22,324 nucleotides of DNA from CANJDH01 sp964443245 (GCA_964443245.1 CAYUEG010000054.1:1-22324); one strand, 5' to 3'; counted from the stretch's first letter, positions 15,490 to 22,298 are shown. Numbers and translations: made by a program. The notes: generated by a model not told the origin, from the sequence alone.

Positions 15490-16353
15490 TTATTTCGCCG
15501 GCGGCGCCACCGCCGCCCCTTCGATGCGATGGCGGCTCAAGGCGTTGGCGACGAATCCGGTTGCCTTCATCTCTTCGATAAAGGTGCGCAAATAGTTCAC
15601 CGCTTCGTCACTTCTGCCTTTGGGCGTGCCCATGGCCTGATTGATTTCCATGAAGCGGCCCGGCAGCAAACGCAGCCCGGGAACGCGCTTCAGATCCTTT
15701 TCCTGCTGCTGCTTGACGCCCGCCGCCACTTCATACTTCTGCGCGACCATGGTGTCGACCACTTCCTGCGAGTTCGCCACGCGGATCAGTTCGGCATTTT
15801 TGATTTCCCGCGAGAGGTACAGGTCGTAGGCGCTGCCGCGCCCCACCACCACCCGGGTGCCCTTGCGGTCGACGTCTTCATTGGTCTGGATCGGCGAGGC
15901 ATTCGGCACCGCGTAGGCACCCTCGATCACCACGTAGGCAGCGGTGTAGCTGATTTCGTTGGCGCGCAGCGGATCGATCGCCAGGAACATCAGGTCGAGG
16001 GTGCCGGTCTTGACCGACTCGACCACCTTGCCGGCGGTGGGAAAACCGGTCAACACCACCTCCACTCCCAGCCGGCGCGCCAGTTCGCGCGCCAGATCCA
16101 CCGACGTGCCGGTCAATTCACCGGTGGCTTCGTTGCGTGCCGCCAGCACGGCGTTGCCGTAATTGATGGCCACCCGCAGTTTGCCGGTGGGTGCGAGGGC
16201 GGAAGTCACGGAAGGAGGTGCCATGGGAGTCGACGCGCAGGAGGAAAGAATGAGGACAACCAGCAAGGCGCCGACCAGGGCGACGCGCTTTCTGATCCAG
16301 TGAAATGGCCGCACGGCGAGACAACCGGCCGTGCCGCAGGGTACAGCGGTCAA
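15490..16353 (-). CDS. extracytoplasmic solute-binding lipoprotein, amino-acid-binding family 3
   Basis: This 287-residue product is a family 3 (type II) periplasmic binding protein. Its lipobox is ILSSC, with Cys39 after a hydrophobic stretch. GKLRVAINYGNAVLAARNEATGELTGTSVDLARELARRLG is the family's head, split here by its ligand-contact residues. LDLMFLAIDPLRANEISYTAAYV and GRGSAYDLYLSREI follow. The start TTG at 16353 overlaps the DUF1161 stop by four bases (TTGA), with AAGGG about ten bases before it. A GTG at 16314 would give a more compact signal peptide (274 residues) but has no ribosome binding site. No permease or ATPase gene is adjacent, so it may be an orphan binding protein or a non-transport sensor. 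The ligand is unknown. Confidence 0.87.
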   Translation of the reverse strand: MTAVPCGTAGCLAVRPFHWIRKRVALVGALLVVLILSSCASTPMAPPSVTSALAPTGKLRVAINYGNAVLAARNEATGELTGTSVDLARELARRLGVEVVLTGFPTAGKVVESVKTGTLDLMFLAIDPLRANEISYTAAYVVIEGAYAVPNASPIQTNEDVDRKGTRVVVGRGSAYDLYLSREIKNAELIRVANSQEVVDTMVAQKYEVAAGVKQQQEKDLKRVPGLRLLPGRFMEINQAMGTPKGRSDEAVNYLRTFIEEMKATGFVANALSRHRIEGAAVAPPAK

Positions 16354-16604
16354 GTAGAACCGCCCTTTTTGTAGATGATCTTTTTCTTGCCGCCTTCGCA
16401 GGTGCCGACGATGCGCTGGCCCTTTTCTTCCTTGGCCTCTGCTGCCGGTACCACCTCGATCGAGTAGCTCGCCACCTTCTTGCTGGTCACGCGCGCCTCG
16501 ATTTCGTTCTTCAGTTCTTCACAGGATTTGACCGCCGACCACGCCGGGCTGCCGGCCGAAGTAACCGCAATCGTGAGCACAACGGCCAGCGCAAGCTTGT
16601 TCAT
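16350..16604 (-). CDS. DUF1161-family small exported protein
   Basis: This 84-residue protein has a signal peptide (cleavage near WSA, residue 24) followed by the DUF1161 pattern. SCEELKNEIEARV comes first with Cys28, then YSIEVVP, and finally VGTCEGGKKKIIYKK with Cys69. The two cysteines probably form a disulfide in the periplasm. The family is widespread in proteobacteria and has no established function. The ATG is preceded by GGGGGAGG at ideal distance, the strongest ribosome binding site in the window, and by a promoter at 16652-16680. Its stop overlaps the start of the solute-binding lipoprotein gene, so the two are translated together. That pairing is the only hint of its role. Confidence 0.85.
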   Translation of the reverse strand: MNKLALAVVLTIAVTSAGSPAWSAVKSCEELKNEIEARVTSKKVASYSIEVVPAAEAKEEKGQRIVGTCEGGKKKIIYKKGGST

Positions 16605-16651
16605 GGAACCTCCCCCACACGATGGACCAACCTGGAAACCACAGGAGCCCT

Positions 16652-16680
16652 ATCAGACTGCGAAACGCCGCGCCTGTCAA
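16652..16680 (-). promoter_or_regulatory. sigma70-type promoter for the DUF1161-lipoprotein pair
   Basis: On the minus strand a perfect TTGACA (16680-16675) is followed after 17 bases by TCTGAT (16657-16652). Transcription would begin near 16645, giving a leader of about 40 bases ending in the strong ribosome binding site. Confidence 0.55.
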
Positions 16681-16776
16681 GGAAGCACGCGCGGCAGGTG
16701 CATTCCGCTCTATCATCTTGCCCGGACTGCTTCCCTGCTTCCTTGCGCGCAACCCCATTGATGGAAAGAGCCTGCC

Positions 16777-17127
16777 ATGCTGTTCATGGTCATCAGCACG
16801 CCCCGCCCCGAGCGCCCCTCCACCCAGACCGCCGCGCGCCAGCAATTCTGGCCCTGGATGCAGGCATTGCAACAACAGAAGCAGGCCCGCTGGTGCTACG
16901 CCCGCCCGGGGCGCGGTGCCGTCGCCCTGTTCGATGTGGCCACCGTCGAAGCACTGCACGCCTACCTCAACCAGTGGGCCGACATGATTCCGGCGCAGTT
17001 CGACATCTACCCCCTGATCGACGCCAGTGCAGCGGTCCAGTTTCTGGGCCAGGGCAAGAAGGACAAACCCACGGCGGTCAGGAAAGGCCGCGCCAGATCA
17101 GCGAAGCCCCGCTCACCAGCAGCATGA
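16777..17127 (+). CDS. small muconolactone-isomerase-like dimeric alpha/beta-barrel protein
   Basis: The product has 116 residues. It opens with MLFMVISTP and continues with RQQFWPWMQALQQQ, GAVALFDVATVEALHAYLNQW and DIYPLID. This is the ferredoxin-like pattern of the muconolactone delta-isomerase/YciI-type superfamily, in which small proteins dimerise to form a barrel. Homology ends near residue 82. The remaining 34 residues form a basic tail (KGRARSAKPRS) whose last 16 codons lie antisense to the 3' end of the TauE gene. The ATG has GGAAAG about nine bases upstream. A true isomerase role is not supported by neighbours, since no ring-cleavage genes are seen. It is best called an uncharacterised member of the fold. 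Confidence 0.7.
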   Translation: MLFMVISTPRPERPSTQTAARQQFWPWMQALQQQKQARWCYARPGRGAVALFDVATVEALHAYLNQWADMIPAQFDIYPLIDASAAVQFLGQGKKDKPTAVRKGRARSAKPRSPAA

Positions 17128-17815
17128 GGCCGATGGCGCGGATCAGCGCGTCGCGCGAAAAGCGGCTGAATGCCCGCCCCGCCACCCACATGCCGGCCGC
17201 CGAGGCCGGCAATACCGCCAGCGCCCAGAGCCAGGGCTTGAGCGCCATCAGCATCCCGGCAATGATGAACACCACCACCCGCAGGGTGATGCTGAAAATG
17301 GTGCAAATGCCGAGCGTGGCGCGATACTGCTCCTTGCTCAAGGGCCGGCGCGAAAGGTAGATCGCATAGGGCGGCCCGCCGGCGCCAAACAATGTGCTGG
17401 TGATGCCACCGGCAAAACCGGCGCCGAACGCCCAGCGCTGGCCGACCGTTTTGACCGCCGCACCGCTGGTGAGGTTGGAGATCGCCACCGCGAGCACAAA
17501 CCCGCCCAGCGCAACCATCGCGGCATGCCGCGGCAGGTTGACCAGCAGCGTCATGCCGATGGTGGTGCCGACCACGATCATCGGCAGCATGCGCTTCCAC
17601 TCCCCGGCCACCGCGCTTTTCGGATCCGCCAGGCCGATGCGCCAGGCGTTGGTGCAATCGAGCAGGGAAAACATTGCCAGGGCAAACGGCAGCGAAACCA
17701 GGTGAGTGGCCAATGGAATCGTCAACAGCGCCGAACCAAAGCCGGTAATGCCGAAAATGAAGGACCCGCCAAAGGCGATCAGGGCCAGTGCGAGCAGGGT
17801 TTGCGTATCGGTCAT
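17078..17815 (-). CDS. TauE/SafE family sulfite/organosulfonate exporter-like permease
   Basis: This inner-membrane protein of 245 residues has about eight hydrophobic segments in two repeated halves. Each half carries the family motif: GGSFIFGITGFGSALLTIP near the N-terminus, and GAGFAGGITSTLFGAGGPPYAIYL near the middle. Members move anions such as sulfite, sulfoacetate or other small organic acids. The specificity here is unknown. The frame is open 24 codons upstream, but the ATG at 17815 starts the first membrane segment; the ribosome binding site is weak. It follows the exported methyltransferase by 11 bases, so coupling is likely. Its last 50 bases overlap the convergent muconolactone-isomerase-like gene. 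Confidence 0.9.
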   Translation of the reverse strand: MTDTQTLLALALIAFGGSFIFGITGFGSALLTIPLATHLVSLPFALAMFSLLDCTNAWRIGLADPKSAVAGEWKRMLPMIVVGTTIGMTLLVNLPRHAAMVALGGFVLAVAISNLTSGAAVKTVGQRWAFGAGFAGGITSTLFGAGGPPYAIYLSRRPLSKEQYRATLGICTIFSITLRVVVFIIAGMLMALKPWLWALAVLPASAAGMWVAGRAFSRFSRDALIRAIGLMLLVSGASLIWRGLS

Positions 17816-17826
17816 GATGTGAGCTG

Positions 17827-18591
17827 TTATCGGCGCCGGAACACGATCACGTGCTGCCATGGTAGCCCCGGCACCGTGCGCTCCCACACCAGCGCATGGC
17901 GGGCTGCCTCGGCCTTCACTTGCGCCTCGCTCATCTTGTGCAGCACCTTGATCGGCACCCGATCATCCTCGGCGCGATATTCGACAAACACCACCTGCCC
18001 GCCCGGCTTGACGGCGCGCACCAGGCTGGCCAGCACCTCGTAGGGATGTTCGAGCTCGTGATAGACGTCCACCATCAAGGCAAGATCAATGCTGGCCGGG
18101 GCCAGCTTCACATCCGTCGCACTGCCCAGCACCGGCTGGATGGTGCCCAGTCCCGGGCGTTTCGCCAGCGCTTCGAGCATGCGCACCATTTCCGGCTGCA
18201 CATCCACCGCAAACACGCGCCCCTTGGGCCCGACGGCTGCCGCCAGGCGGCGGGAAAAGTAGCCCGACCCCGCCCCAACATCGGCCACCACCATGCCGGG
18301 TTTCAACCTAAGCATCGGCAACAGCAGGTCGGTGCGCTCTTCGCGTTCGCGCTCGGCGCGCTCCAGCCATTCGGCGCCCTGCCAGCCCATCACCTGCGAG
18401 ATCTCGCGCCCCATGTACCACTTGCCGATCCCGTCCGGGCTGCCGGCACGGCGCTGATAGAGCGTGGCCGGATCCGGGCTGGCAATCGGCGCCTGGGCCT
18501 GCGCCGGTACAAGGCTGCCCATGAGAGCGGCCAGGATCGCCATGGCAACCAGATGCATCGGCCTGTGAATGGCTCCCACCAACGGTTTCAT
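17827..18591 (-). CDS. exported class I SAM-dependent methyltransferase-like protein
   Basis: This Rossmann-fold protein of 254 residues shows methyltransferase motif I VADVGAGSG (102-110), the acidic Asp130 at the end of beta-2 (FAVD), ALMVDVYHELEHP in the motif IV region, and KPGGQVVFVEYR. Unusually, it begins with a signal peptide (basic start, hydrophobic core at about 13-28, cleavage near AQA), so the enzyme would be placed outside the cytoplasm, where S-adenosylmethionine is not expected. The ATG at 18591 is supported by AGGGA eight bases upstream. Homologues with the same leader exist in several phyla (from memory). The substrate is unknown. It shares a transcript with the TauE permease and is divergent from a membrane-bound methyltransferase. 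Confidence 0.87.
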   Translation of the reverse strand: MKPLVGAIHRPMHLVAMAILAALMGSLVPAQAQAPIASPDPATLYQRRAGSPDGIGKWYMGREISQVMGWQGAEWLERAEREREERTDLLLPMLRLKPGMVVADVGAGSGYFSRRLAAAVGPKGRVFAVDVQPEMVRMLEALAKRPGLGTIQPVLGSATDVKLAPASIDLALMVDVYHELEHPYEVLASLVRAVKPGGQVVFVEYRAEDDRVPIKVLHKMSEAQVKAEAARHALVWERTVPGLPWQHVIVFRRR

Positions 18592-18695
18592 CGGTTTTTC
18601 CCTGTTCTGATTTTCAATCTTGGGGCGGCCGGTTGGAGCAGCCCTGCATGCGCGTGCAAAAGTGCCGCGCGGCTTTCATTCTATGATGCCTCCCC

Positions 18696-19448
18696 ATGAC
18701 ATGGTTTCAGTGGCCCCTGCCGGCCCTATTTGCCTGGGTCACGGCGTGGTGCCTGTATGCCCTGCTCGTCGCGCTTGGCCTGCCGCAAGGTTTTGCCGTG
18801 GCACTGGCGGTGTGCTGGGGCGCGCTGCCTGCCACCCTGATGCAAACCACCATGCGCCGTGCGCTGGTGGTGCTCGGCTTTCCCCTGTCGTTGATGGCTT
18901 CGATGCAGGCCAGCGGCAACGGATTTTCCATGCCGCCGTGGGGCTGGTTGCTGCTGCTGGGCCTGCTGGTCGTGCTGTATCCGCGCCGCGCCTGGCGCGA
19001 TGCACCGCTGTTCCCCACACCCAGGGAAGCGCTGGCGCAATTGCCCGCACTGATGCAACTGCCGGAACGGCCCGCCATTCTGGACGCCGGGAGCGGCATG
19101 GGAGACGGTCTCATTGCCTTGCACGCCGCGTTTCCGCAGGCGCGGCTGGAAGGCATCGAAATGAGTTGGCCGCTGCGCATCCTGAGTGCACTGCGTTGCC
19201 GCTTTGCCCGCATTCGCCAGGGCGACATCTGGCGCGCCGACTGGAGCGCGTACGACATGGTCTACCTGTTCCAGCAGCCGATGAGCATGCCGCGCGCGGT
19301 GGAAAAGGCCAGCGCCGAGCTGCGCCCCGGTGCGTGGCTGGTGAGCCTGGAATTCGAAGCCTTGCAGTTGCAGGCGCAGGCGGTAGCCAGGGGTGCAGAC
19401 GGCCGCCCGGTGTGGCTTTATCAGGCGCCGTTCAAGCGCCGCCGCTAA
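18696..19448 (+). CDS. membrane-anchored class I SAM-dependent methyltransferase
   Basis: The product has 250 residues. The first 95 contain three hydrophobic segments (about 8-28, 30-48 and 55-97, the last possibly two). A cytoplasmic methyltransferase domain follows with motif I ILDAGSGMGDG (128-138), GIEMSWPLRILSALRCRF (the acidic residue is Glu in place of Asp) and DMVYLFQQPMSMP. The domain is short, and the C-terminus ends in basic residues. Such proteins recur in betaproteobacteria without a known substrate; a lipid or membrane-protein substrate would suit the anchor (inference). The start ATG has no evident ribosome binding site. A TATGAT at 18682-18687 could place the transcription start almost on the ATG. 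It is divergent from the exported methyltransferase gene. Confidence 0.8.
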   Translation: MTWFQWPLPALFAWVTAWCLYALLVALGLPQGFAVALAVCWGALPATLMQTTMRRALVVLGFPLSLMASMQASGNGFSMPPWGWLLLLGLLVVLYPRRAWRDAPLFPTPREALAQLPALMQLPERPAILDAGSGMGDGLIALHAAFPQARLEGIEMSWPLRILSALRCRFARIRQGDIWRADWSAYDMVYLFQQPMSMPRAVEKASAELRPGAWLVSLEFEALQLQAQAVARGADGRPVWLYQAPFKRRR

Positions 19449-19491
19449 GAAACGGCGCCCACAGCCTGCCGCAAGCGCAGCGAAATGACGC

Positions 19492-20004
19492 CTAGCGCGC
19501 CTCGCGCGCGTTGCTGGCAACCACGGCCTGGCCGCCGCGCCCCTGGGATCCGTGAGCGTGCCCGGACTGCAAAGCCAGAATGCCGTCGTACACCTTGCGC
19601 ACCTTGCCGATGTAGTAATCGCGCTTGGCGGGCACGGTGGAGTGATAGGAACCGACGGCCACCCAGGTATCGCCAAAGCGTTCGATCTTGCGTCGGAGCA
19701 GCATGGCGGCCACATTGCTGGAAAGGCAGACGTCATGCAGGTCGGCCGGGCCGATGCCGGCGCGCGCCAGTTCCGGCAGGTGCACCGAGTTGATCTGGAA
19801 CAGACCCCGGTCCGTACTGCCATTGATGTTGTGGCGCACCGCATGCGGCCGCACATGGGATTCGACAATCGCAATGGCCCGCAGCACATTCGCATCCGTG
19901 CCGAAGTTGCGTGCTGCACCCTCGATGCAATCGGCGAGGGCCGACATCGGCTGCAACACCAGCAAGAACGCCAACAGGAATGAAGGCTTCATCGCATCTT
20001 TCAT
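19492..20004 (-). CDS. small exported lytic transglycosylase (SLT domain)
   Basis: This 170-residue protein cleaves peptidoglycan between N-acetylmuramic acid and N-acetylglucosamine, in the VirB1/IagB/PilT-linked class of small transglycosylases. A signal peptide ends at ALA before DCIEGAARNFG. The catalytic glutamate is Glu48 in AIAIVESH. GSTDRGLFQINS and AVGSYHS are the other conserved blocks. Two cysteines (CIEG and DVCLSS) match the usual disulfide. Three starts are possible: TTG 20016, ATG 20004 and ATG 19992. None has a clear ribosome binding site, and all give a signal peptide. It lies 42 bases downstream of the dioxygenase gene. No secretion or pilus apparatus genes are next to it, so its partner machine is unknown. 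Confidence 0.88.
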   Translation of the reverse strand: MKDAMKPSFLLAFLLVLQPMSALADCIEGAARNFGTDANVLRAIAIVESHVRPHAVRHNINGSTDRGLFQINSVHLPELARAGIGPADLHDVCLSSNVAAMLLRRKIERFGDTWVAVGSYHSTVPAKRDYYIGKVRKVYDGILALQSGHAHGSQGRGGQAVVASNAREAR

Positions 20005-20046
20005 CGAATTTTTCAACGAACCTGCGCGGTCACCAACCCGCGCCCG

Positions 20047-20805
20047 TCAGTGGTTGACAAACGTATTCTTGCCCGAGCGATCGACGCCACGCATCAGGAA
20101 AATCTGCCGCTTCGAATGATTCGTCGTGGTGATGGTTTGCGCCTTCTGGTTCGCCAGCTCCCGGTCAAACACGCTGGTCGTCGGCATGAAGCGCATGGTG
20201 ATGCCGCGCCGCGGTTTGGGCGAGGTGTTGGGCTCCGAACCATGCAGGAGATACACATCGTGCAGGGAAATCTGCCCGGCCTTGAGCACGATGTCATCCG
20301 CCTTCGATTCGTCGTATTCGCTCTTGTCCAGCTCCTGCGTCAGCGTCACGTCCCCGGCGGCGACCTTGTTGTGGCGCTTCAGCGCCTGGTCCTTGTGCGA
20401 ACCGCGAATCACCCGCAGGCAGCCGTTTTCCACCGTCGAATCATCCACCGCCAGCCAGGCCGTGCAGGTGGCGAGCGGACGGATCGGCCAATACTCCCCG
20501 TCCTGATGCCAGGGCGTGCGTTTGCCGTTGCCGGCCGGCTTGGCAAAAAAGCTCATGTTCCACAGCGCAATGTCTCCGCCGATCAGTTGCTCGACCATGT
20601 CGAGAATCTCGCGGTTCGACGCATAGTCGAGAAAGCCGAGGTCATAGTCGAACAAGGCCGGGCAGTAGTCTCGGAACTCGGGATGCCCATCCAGCAACTT
20701 CGCGTGGCGCGCCTTGATCGCCTGCAGCAAGTCGGGCGGCATCTGAAAGTCCGGCACGACATAGCCGTTCTCGTGGTATTGCGCAATCTGGTCAGGGGTC
20801 AACAT
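20047..20805 (-). CDS. phytanoyl-CoA dioxygenase (PhyH) family protein
   Basis: This Fe(II)/2-oxoglutarate-dependent oxygenase has 252 residues. The metal facial triad is His100 and Asp102 in PWHQDGEYWP, and His188 in YLLHGSEPN. Arg199/Arg200 after NTSPKPRRG would bind 2-oxoglutarate. NGCLRVIRGSHK between them is also typical. The enzyme hydroxylates an aliphatic or acyl-CoA-like substrate in the cytosol. The substrate is not readable. The ATG at 20805 begins the homology (LTPDQIAQYHENGYVV); no good ribosome binding site is present. A GntR/FadR-type operator candidate is centred about 57 bases upstream, suggesting control by an organic acid or acyl effector. The downstream transglycosylase gene is probably on the same transcript. 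Confidence 0.92.
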   Translation of the reverse strand: MLTPDQIAQYHENGYVVPDFQMPPDLLQAIKARHAKLLDGHPEFRDYCPALFDYDLGFLDYASNREILDMVEQLIGGDIALWNMSFFAKPAGNGKRTPWHQDGEYWPIRPLATCTAWLAVDDSTVENGCLRVIRGSHKDQALKRHNKVAAGDVTLTQELDKSEYDESKADDIVLKAGQISLHDVYLLHGSEPNTSPKPRRGITMRFMPTTSVFDRELANQKAQTITTTNHSKRQIFLMRGVDRSGKNTFVNH

Positions 20806-20854
20806 GGGTTGTGGGCATCGGGTTCACGTCGATGCTTTCCAAGGCAGGGAGCGG

Positions 20855-20870
20855 AATGGTATTACCAATT
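20855..20870. promoter_or_regulatory. candidate GntR/FadR-subfamily operator upstream of the PhyH gene
   Basis: AATGGTATTACCAATT contains the perfect odd palindrome TGGTATTACCA, matching the TGGT-N3-ACCA core. With its AATT flank it is close to the PdhR/LldR type (AATTGGT-N3-ACCAATT). It lies 50-65 bases upstream of the oxygenase ATG. No regulator gene is present in the window, so the binding protein is unknown. Confidence 0.5.
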
Positions 20871-21082
20871 GTTCTCCCAGCACAACCCCGACACGCCCCA
20901 CTCGCCTTTTCAAATGACCGCAGAACGCGTGGATCAATGGGGACGTAGGCGGTTGGCTGGAAAGACGGGGGGTGGGCAGAACCTAAGGCCGGAGGAGCGC
21001 CGCAACAGCGGAAAACAATCGCGATCTGTCCCCGATTAAATGCGGACGTAATCCGCATCGGCAGACGGTGAAAGAAAGGACT
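20871..21082. other. non-coding stretch with inverted GGGGAC motifs and a hairpin
   Basis: Together with the operator and the terminator, this fills a region of about 330 bases between the PhyH gene and the orphan gene. Open frames here show no protein family. AATGGGGAC (20936-20944) faces GTCCCCGATT (21028-21037) as a loose inverted pair. A 7-bp hairpin, ATGCGGA (21040-21046) with TCCGCAT (21052-21058), follows directly. This resembles remnants of small mobile or REP-associated sequences (inference). Confidence 0.35.
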
Positions 21083-21104
21083 AAAACCGGCGGCCAGCGC
21101 CGCC
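21083..21104 (-). terminator. probable intrinsic terminator of the orphan exported-protein gene
   Basis: On the minus strand GGCGGC (21104-21099), loop GCTG and GCCGCC (21094-21089) are followed by GG and TTTT (21086-21083). It begins about 33 bases after the stop at 21137. The stem is short and the T-tract has only four bases, so strength is uncertain. Confidence 0.5.
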
Positions 21105-21136
21105 ATGGACTCGCTTGCTCGCTTGACACCAGTCGG

Positions 21137-22102
21137 CTAATGGCTCTCCCCCATCACCTTCTTTGCGTCTTTTGAAATGACAACCGCCCGCATGAAATCA
21201 CGCCAATCCTGATGATTCCCCGACCGCACTGCAGCGATCTCCTGAACACAAGATCCACCAAGTTCTACTCCTGTGACACTTTGGCGCTGTTCCCAGGGAT
21301 ATCGTCCTATCCAGCGGAGCTTGAAACCTCGCTTCACTCCCAATATTTCCTGAGTGGAGAAGTTCAAAATGATTAGTTCCCCCCCGGCTACTCCCAGTTC
21401 AAGTTGGCGCTGATCATTGATTCCGCGCCAAACAAAACCAATCGGAGACGAATACTCGCTTATTGCCTCTACTTTTCGATCCACATCTCTTAGGGTTGCA
21501 CTCCGATGAACGCGTACTTTCCTACCGTTTTGGGTTGTTTCAATGAACTGGAAAACCCCCGAATCTGGCAATGTTTTGGAAGCGTTGTGTTGCCAAAGCG
21601 TAAACGTTGCTGGATCCTCAAAGGCCGTCAAATGCCTATCCATAAGGGTCGATTCGCGCATTCGCGGCCTAAGTTCGACGATCCCCTCGATATCGGACAC
21701 CGTCTTGAATATGAACTCCCCGGCCTGAGCGGCGCACAGCGCGTCGAAGTACTCGCGCGGTGACATTCCCGGTTTGTACACATCCGGTAGCTTGTCGTGC
21801 GGAGGCGGTAGCTTTATCGAGTGCGCAAACTTGCCAGCGTCATCAAGGTTTTCCCACCACGGTTTAAGAAATAGAGAGTGGCAACTGTGGTTGCCGCGAC
21901 GAGGACTGAGCGGCGGCTCGTCAGCGGGCATATACGGGCCCAACTGAAGTTCCTTGCATTCTGCGTCTCGCTTGGCCATGTAATTCCGAAAGTACTCCCC
22001 GGGAGTTTCCGCGAATGCAAGTGGGGTTCCGATCGCCAATAGCGCTGCGACGCGCAACGCCACCCTAGCAAGGGATTGGCCGGGCAACTGCAACTTTTTC
22101 AT
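21137..22102 (-). CDS. unrecognised exported protein of 321 residues
   Basis: I do not recognise this protein with confidence. The ATG at 22102 has AAAGGGGTGGA directly before it, which decides against the longer frame to 22192. A signal peptide ends near AFA at residue 31. The mature part begins with TPGEYFRNYMAKRDAEC. A related segment, SPREYFDALCAAQAGEF, follows about 80 residues later, suggesting a duplicated (T/S)P-x-EYF-x4-A-x4-E unit. There are four cysteines in the exported part, including CKEL, NHSCHS and the late GGSCVQE. The rest looks beta-rich, with no catalytic motif that I can name. The codons are visibly richer in A and T than those of all neighbours, consistent with recent transfer. 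The EYF-x-x-x-CAAQAGEFIFKTV style recalls uncharacterised proteins of plasmid or integrative-element neighbourhoods (memory, not checked). Confidence 0.75.
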   Translation of the reverse strand: MKKLQLPGQSLARVALRVAALLAIGTPLAFAETPGEYFRNYMAKRDAECKELQLGPYMPADEPPLSPRRGNHSCHSLFLKPWWENLDDAGKFAHSIKLPPPHDKLPDVYKPGMSPREYFDALCAAQAGEFIFKTVSDIEGIVELRPRMRESTLMDRHLTAFEDPATFTLWQHNASKTLPDSGVFQFIETTQNGRKVRVHRSATLRDVDRKVEAISEYSSPIGFVWRGINDQRQLELGVAGGELIILNFSTQEILGVKRGFKLRWIGRYPWEQRQSVTGVELGGSCVQEIAAVRSGNHQDWRDFMRAVVISKDAKKVMGESH

Positions 22103-22118
22103 TCCACCCCTTTGAAAT

Positions 22119-22173
22119 CGTTGGTGGGAGCGCTTCTTCGACATTGAATGCCAGAAGAATGGCTCTGGGAGCG
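22119..22173. repeat. REP-like element upstream of the orphan gene
   Basis: CGTTGGTGGGAGCG (22119-22132) is identical to the copy at 7566-7579. TTCTTC (22134-22139) can pair with GAAGAA (22154-22159), and TGGGAGCG returns at 22166-22173. It lies in the 5' non-coding region of the exported-protein gene. Confidence 0.5.
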
Positions 22174-22199
22174 GGGTCTGGCGTGGTGGCATGTCTAGA

Positions 22200-22219
22200 T
22201 TTTGATACTTTTTGATACT
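22200..22219. repeat. perfect tandem repeat of TTTTGATACT (2 copies)
   Basis: Two abutting copies at 22200-22209 and 22210-22219, about 100 bases upstream of the orphan gene start. A 10-bp period places both copies on the same DNA face, which suits cooperative protein binding. Chance slippage is the alternative. Confidence 0.6.
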
Positions 22220-22298
22220 AAGTGAAGAACTAATCGGGCCTGGACCCTTTGATTGCAGCGAATTGCTGGAGGTAGTGCCGGTACCAAGTCGTTACGCT

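Noticed and set aside
16777..17127. Catechol-pathway muconolactone isomerase (catC)
   Set aside because: Only the fold pattern matches; no catA or catB neighbours and the key isomerase context is absent.
20050..21039. Plus-strand open frame of 329 codons covering the PhyH gene
   Set aside because: Antisense shadow of the PhyH gene; its extension into 20806-21039 has no recognisable protein features.
20792..21106. Minus-strand open frame of 104 codons upstream of the PhyH gene
   Set aside because: No ribosome binding site, no family resemblance, and it contains the operator, the GGGGAC motifs and part of the terminator. I treat the region as non-coding.
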